Position numbers and translations under genes: made by a program. Below are positions 5,970 to 6,868 of a DNA stretch of 6,868 bases, one piece after another. This stretch comes from JAEUMY01 sp031394355. Lineage in GTDB: Bacteria; Pseudomonadota; Gammaproteobacteria; Burkholderiales; Usitatibacteraceae. The stretch is taken from assembly GCA_031394355.1 (NCBI GenBank), contig JANNSU010000050.1, forward strand, positions 1 to 6,868, given 5' to 3'. A model generated the notes under the pieces. The model ran no database searches and was not told the origin of the DNA. It saw only the letters and a program-made list of their open reading frames with translations. Every line of letters begins with the position of its first letter. Position 1 is the first letter of the stretch.

Positions 5970-6677
5970 ATGTCCCCAATCAACGCCAACTTGCAAGCCG
6001 TGACAGAGCGTATTCGGCAGGCGGCCAGTGCCCGCGTCGATACCGGTGGCAACTTGGCTCCGGTTACCCTGGTTGCCGTTTCCAAGACCCAGCCCGCTGA
6101 TGTACTGCGTGAGGCGTTTGCCGCAGGCCAGCGAATTTTTGGCGAAAACTATGTGCAGGAAGCCGTGGCGAAGCAGGCGGCACTTGCCGATCTCGCCATC
6201 GAGTGGCATTTCATCGGGCCGATCCAGAGCAACAAGACCCGGTTGATCGCGGGCCACTTTGACTGGGTGCATGGGGTGGATCGGCAAAAGGTTGCCGAAA
6301 TGCTGTCGCGCCATCGAGGTGAGCTGTTTCCCGGCAAGCCGCTCAATGTGCTGTTACAGGTCAATGTCAGCGGCGAGGCCAGCAAGAGCGGTTCTGCGCC
6401 GGGTGACGCCCCGGCGCTGGCTCGGGCCATGGCTACGTTTGCGAATATTCGCCTGCGTGGTCTAATGGCCATCATCGAAAACGTCACGGACACGGCAACA
6501 CAGCAGGCGCAGTTCGGCGTTCTGCGAGCGCTGGCCGAGAGCCTGCGTGGTGAAGGCTTCGTCCTCGACACGCTGTCCATGGGCATGAGCCAGGACTTCG
6601 AGACTGCGATTCAGGCGGGCTCGACAATGGTGCGGATCGGGTCGGCGATCTTTGGGCAACGCAATGGCGGACATTGA
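5970..6677 (+). CDS. yggS: YggS/PLPBP family pyridoxal phosphate homeostasis protein
   Basis: A 235-aa single-domain TIM-barrel PLP-binding protein without known catalysis. The family buffers cellular PLP and affects amino-acid and vitamin B6 balance. The PLP Schiff-base lysine is Lys39 in LVAVSKTQP (34-42). Further hallmarks are FGENYVQE (57-64), WHFIGPIQSNKTR (79-91), SMGMSQDFE (203-211) and the phosphate-binding GSTMVRIGSAIFG (217-229). LRGLMAIIEN (162-171) has Ile where many members have Pro (LMAIPE). The ATG at 5970 is preferred over an in-frame ATG 27 codons upstream because the family starts here; no ribosome site is seen, and TCTAAT (5952-5957) could be a -10 box. It precedes proC, its usual partner. 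Codons 159-162 contain the third GCGAATATTCGC. The C-terminus NGGH lies in a duplicated sequence. Confidence 0.95.
   Translation: MSPINANLQAVTERIRQAASARVDTGGNLAPVTLVAVSKTQPADVLREAFAAGQRIFGENYVQEAVAKQAALADLAIEWHFIGPIQSNKTRLIAGHFDWVHGVDRQKVAEMLSRHRGELFPGKPLNVLLQVNVSGEASKSGSAPGDAPALARAMATFANIRLRGLMAIIENVTDTATQQAQFGVLRALAESLRGEGFVLDTLSMGMSQDFETAIQAGSTMVRIGSAIFGQRNGGH
6441..6452. repeat. 12-bp palindrome GCGAATATTCGC, copy 3, inside yggS
   Basis: An exact copy of the palindrome at 1591 and 4687, here coding for Ala-Asn-Ile-Arg (residues 158-161) in yggS. Its presence in a coding frame argues against a purely promoter-linked operator and for a sequence that is frequent in the genome. Confidence 0.9.
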
Positions 6678-6697
6678 ACAGAACGACGGACATTGAA
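6668..6697 (+). repeat. 11-bp direct repeat CGGACATTGAA at the yggS end
   Basis: CGGACATTGAA occurs at 6668-6678 and again at 6687-6697, 19 bases apart. The first copy carries the yggS stop codon. In the second copy the same TGA is followed by A and the TTG of the first proC-like start. This suggests a 19-base tandem duplication that moved the yggS stop away from the proC start. Confidence 0.8.
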
Positions 6698-6832
6698 TTG
6701 AAGACAGTCTTCATCGGCGGCGGGAACATGGGCGAGGACGGAGGGCGGAGCAGGGGCCCGCTTGCGGGATGCGACCCCGCAGGACGAAGCAGTGGCCATG
6801 CCTGTGGATGCTCAATGAAAGTCGGATGCTGA
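6698..6832 (+). pseudogene. Duplicated 5' end of proC (decoy start), 44-codon reading frame
   Basis: From TTG at 6698 the frame reads MKTVFIGGGNMG, the nucleotide-binding (Rossmann) N-terminus of pyrroline-5-carboxylate reductase. It then continues into 32 residues rich in Gly, Arg, Ser and Cys with no resemblance to ProC and stops at TGA 6830-6832. The same proC start appears again 136 bases later. The unmatched part (6733-6829) contains a small GC hairpin, GCGGG (6764-6768) with CCCGC (6776-6780), and a degenerate repeat headed by GGATGCT at 6806 and 6824. It may be a broken remnant, or a short leader ORF ending one base before the downstream TTG. Translation is not demonstrated. Confidence 0.6.
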
Positions 6833-6833
6833 A

Positions 6834-6868
6834 TTGAAAACAGTCTTTATCGGCGGCGGGAACATGGG
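6834..6868 (+). CDS. proC: ProC, pyrroline-5-carboxylate reductase, first codons only (runs off the window)
   Basis: TTG AAA ACA GTC begins a frame reading MKTVFIGGGNMG, matching the start of ProC, which reduces pyrroline-5-carboxylate to proline with NAD(P)H. GGGNMG is the dinucleotide-binding loop. Only 11 complete codons and two bases are present. The place after yggS is the conserved one. TTG is the only start candidate: the frame is closed by a stop at 6816-6818 and contains no ATG or GTG after it. The upstream ribosome site is weak (GAAAG at 6817-6821). Whether the gene continues intact cannot be seen. Confidence 0.7.
   Translation, partial: MKTVFIGGGNM

Noticed and set aside
6694..6868. 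Insertion sequence with target-site duplication at proC
   Set aside because: The 39-base flanking repeats are too long and diverged for a fresh target-site duplication, and the 97-base middle has no transposase or clear terminal inverted repeats.

Overview
The window reads as ordinary chromosome of a GC-rich (about 60% by eye) proteobacterium, most likely a betaproteobacterium. Three things support this: a block of pilU and pilT next to divergent yggS and then proC, the gene order known from Pseudomonas and many betaproteobacteria; a stand-alone short THUMP/RlmL-type methyltransferase of about 396 aa; and a lysine-tailed periplasmic helix-hairpin-helix protein. The species cannot be named from the sequence. 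No phage, IS element, CRISPR array, rRNA or tRNA was seen.

Layout, left to right. Bases 5-86 are an imperfect heptamer array (A[A/C]CCCCC) that runs directly into the start codon of hemJ (87-503, +). A 252-aa alanine-rich protein with hydrophobic segments at both ends faces it on the minus strand (623-1381), behind a sigma-E-like promoter candidate. A strong hairpin terminator (1611-1647) closes a secreted HhH protein gene (1661-2014, -). That gene is divergent from the rlmL-like methyltransferase (2148-3338, +). A long imperfect hairpin repeat (3420-3500) lies between the convergent methyltransferase and pilU genes. pilU (3513-4655, -) and pilT (4793-5836, -) are transcribed pilT then pilU. 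yggS (5970-6677, +) is divergent from pilT, and the first codons of proC occur twice at the right edge (6698 and 6834).

How the genes work together: PilT and PilU are the two type IV pilus retraction ATPases. A periplasmic ComEA-like HhH protein could bind DNA brought in by such pili, but it is not in the same operon and that link is inference. YggS (PLP homeostasis) and ProC (proline synthesis) form a conserved pair. HemJ serves haem synthesis and the methyltransferase serves rRNA modification. No new multi-gene system is visible.

The unusual content is in the DNA between and across the genes: (1) the G-rich/C-rich heptamer array replacing a normal ribosome-binding leader of hemJ; (2) three exact copies of the 12-bp palindrome GCGAATATTCGC, two intergenic and one inside yggS; (3) the 81-bp hairpin element; (4) a nested duplication of the yggS-proC junction that leaves a decoy proC start; (5) an inverted repeat bracketing a -10 box of the HhH gene.
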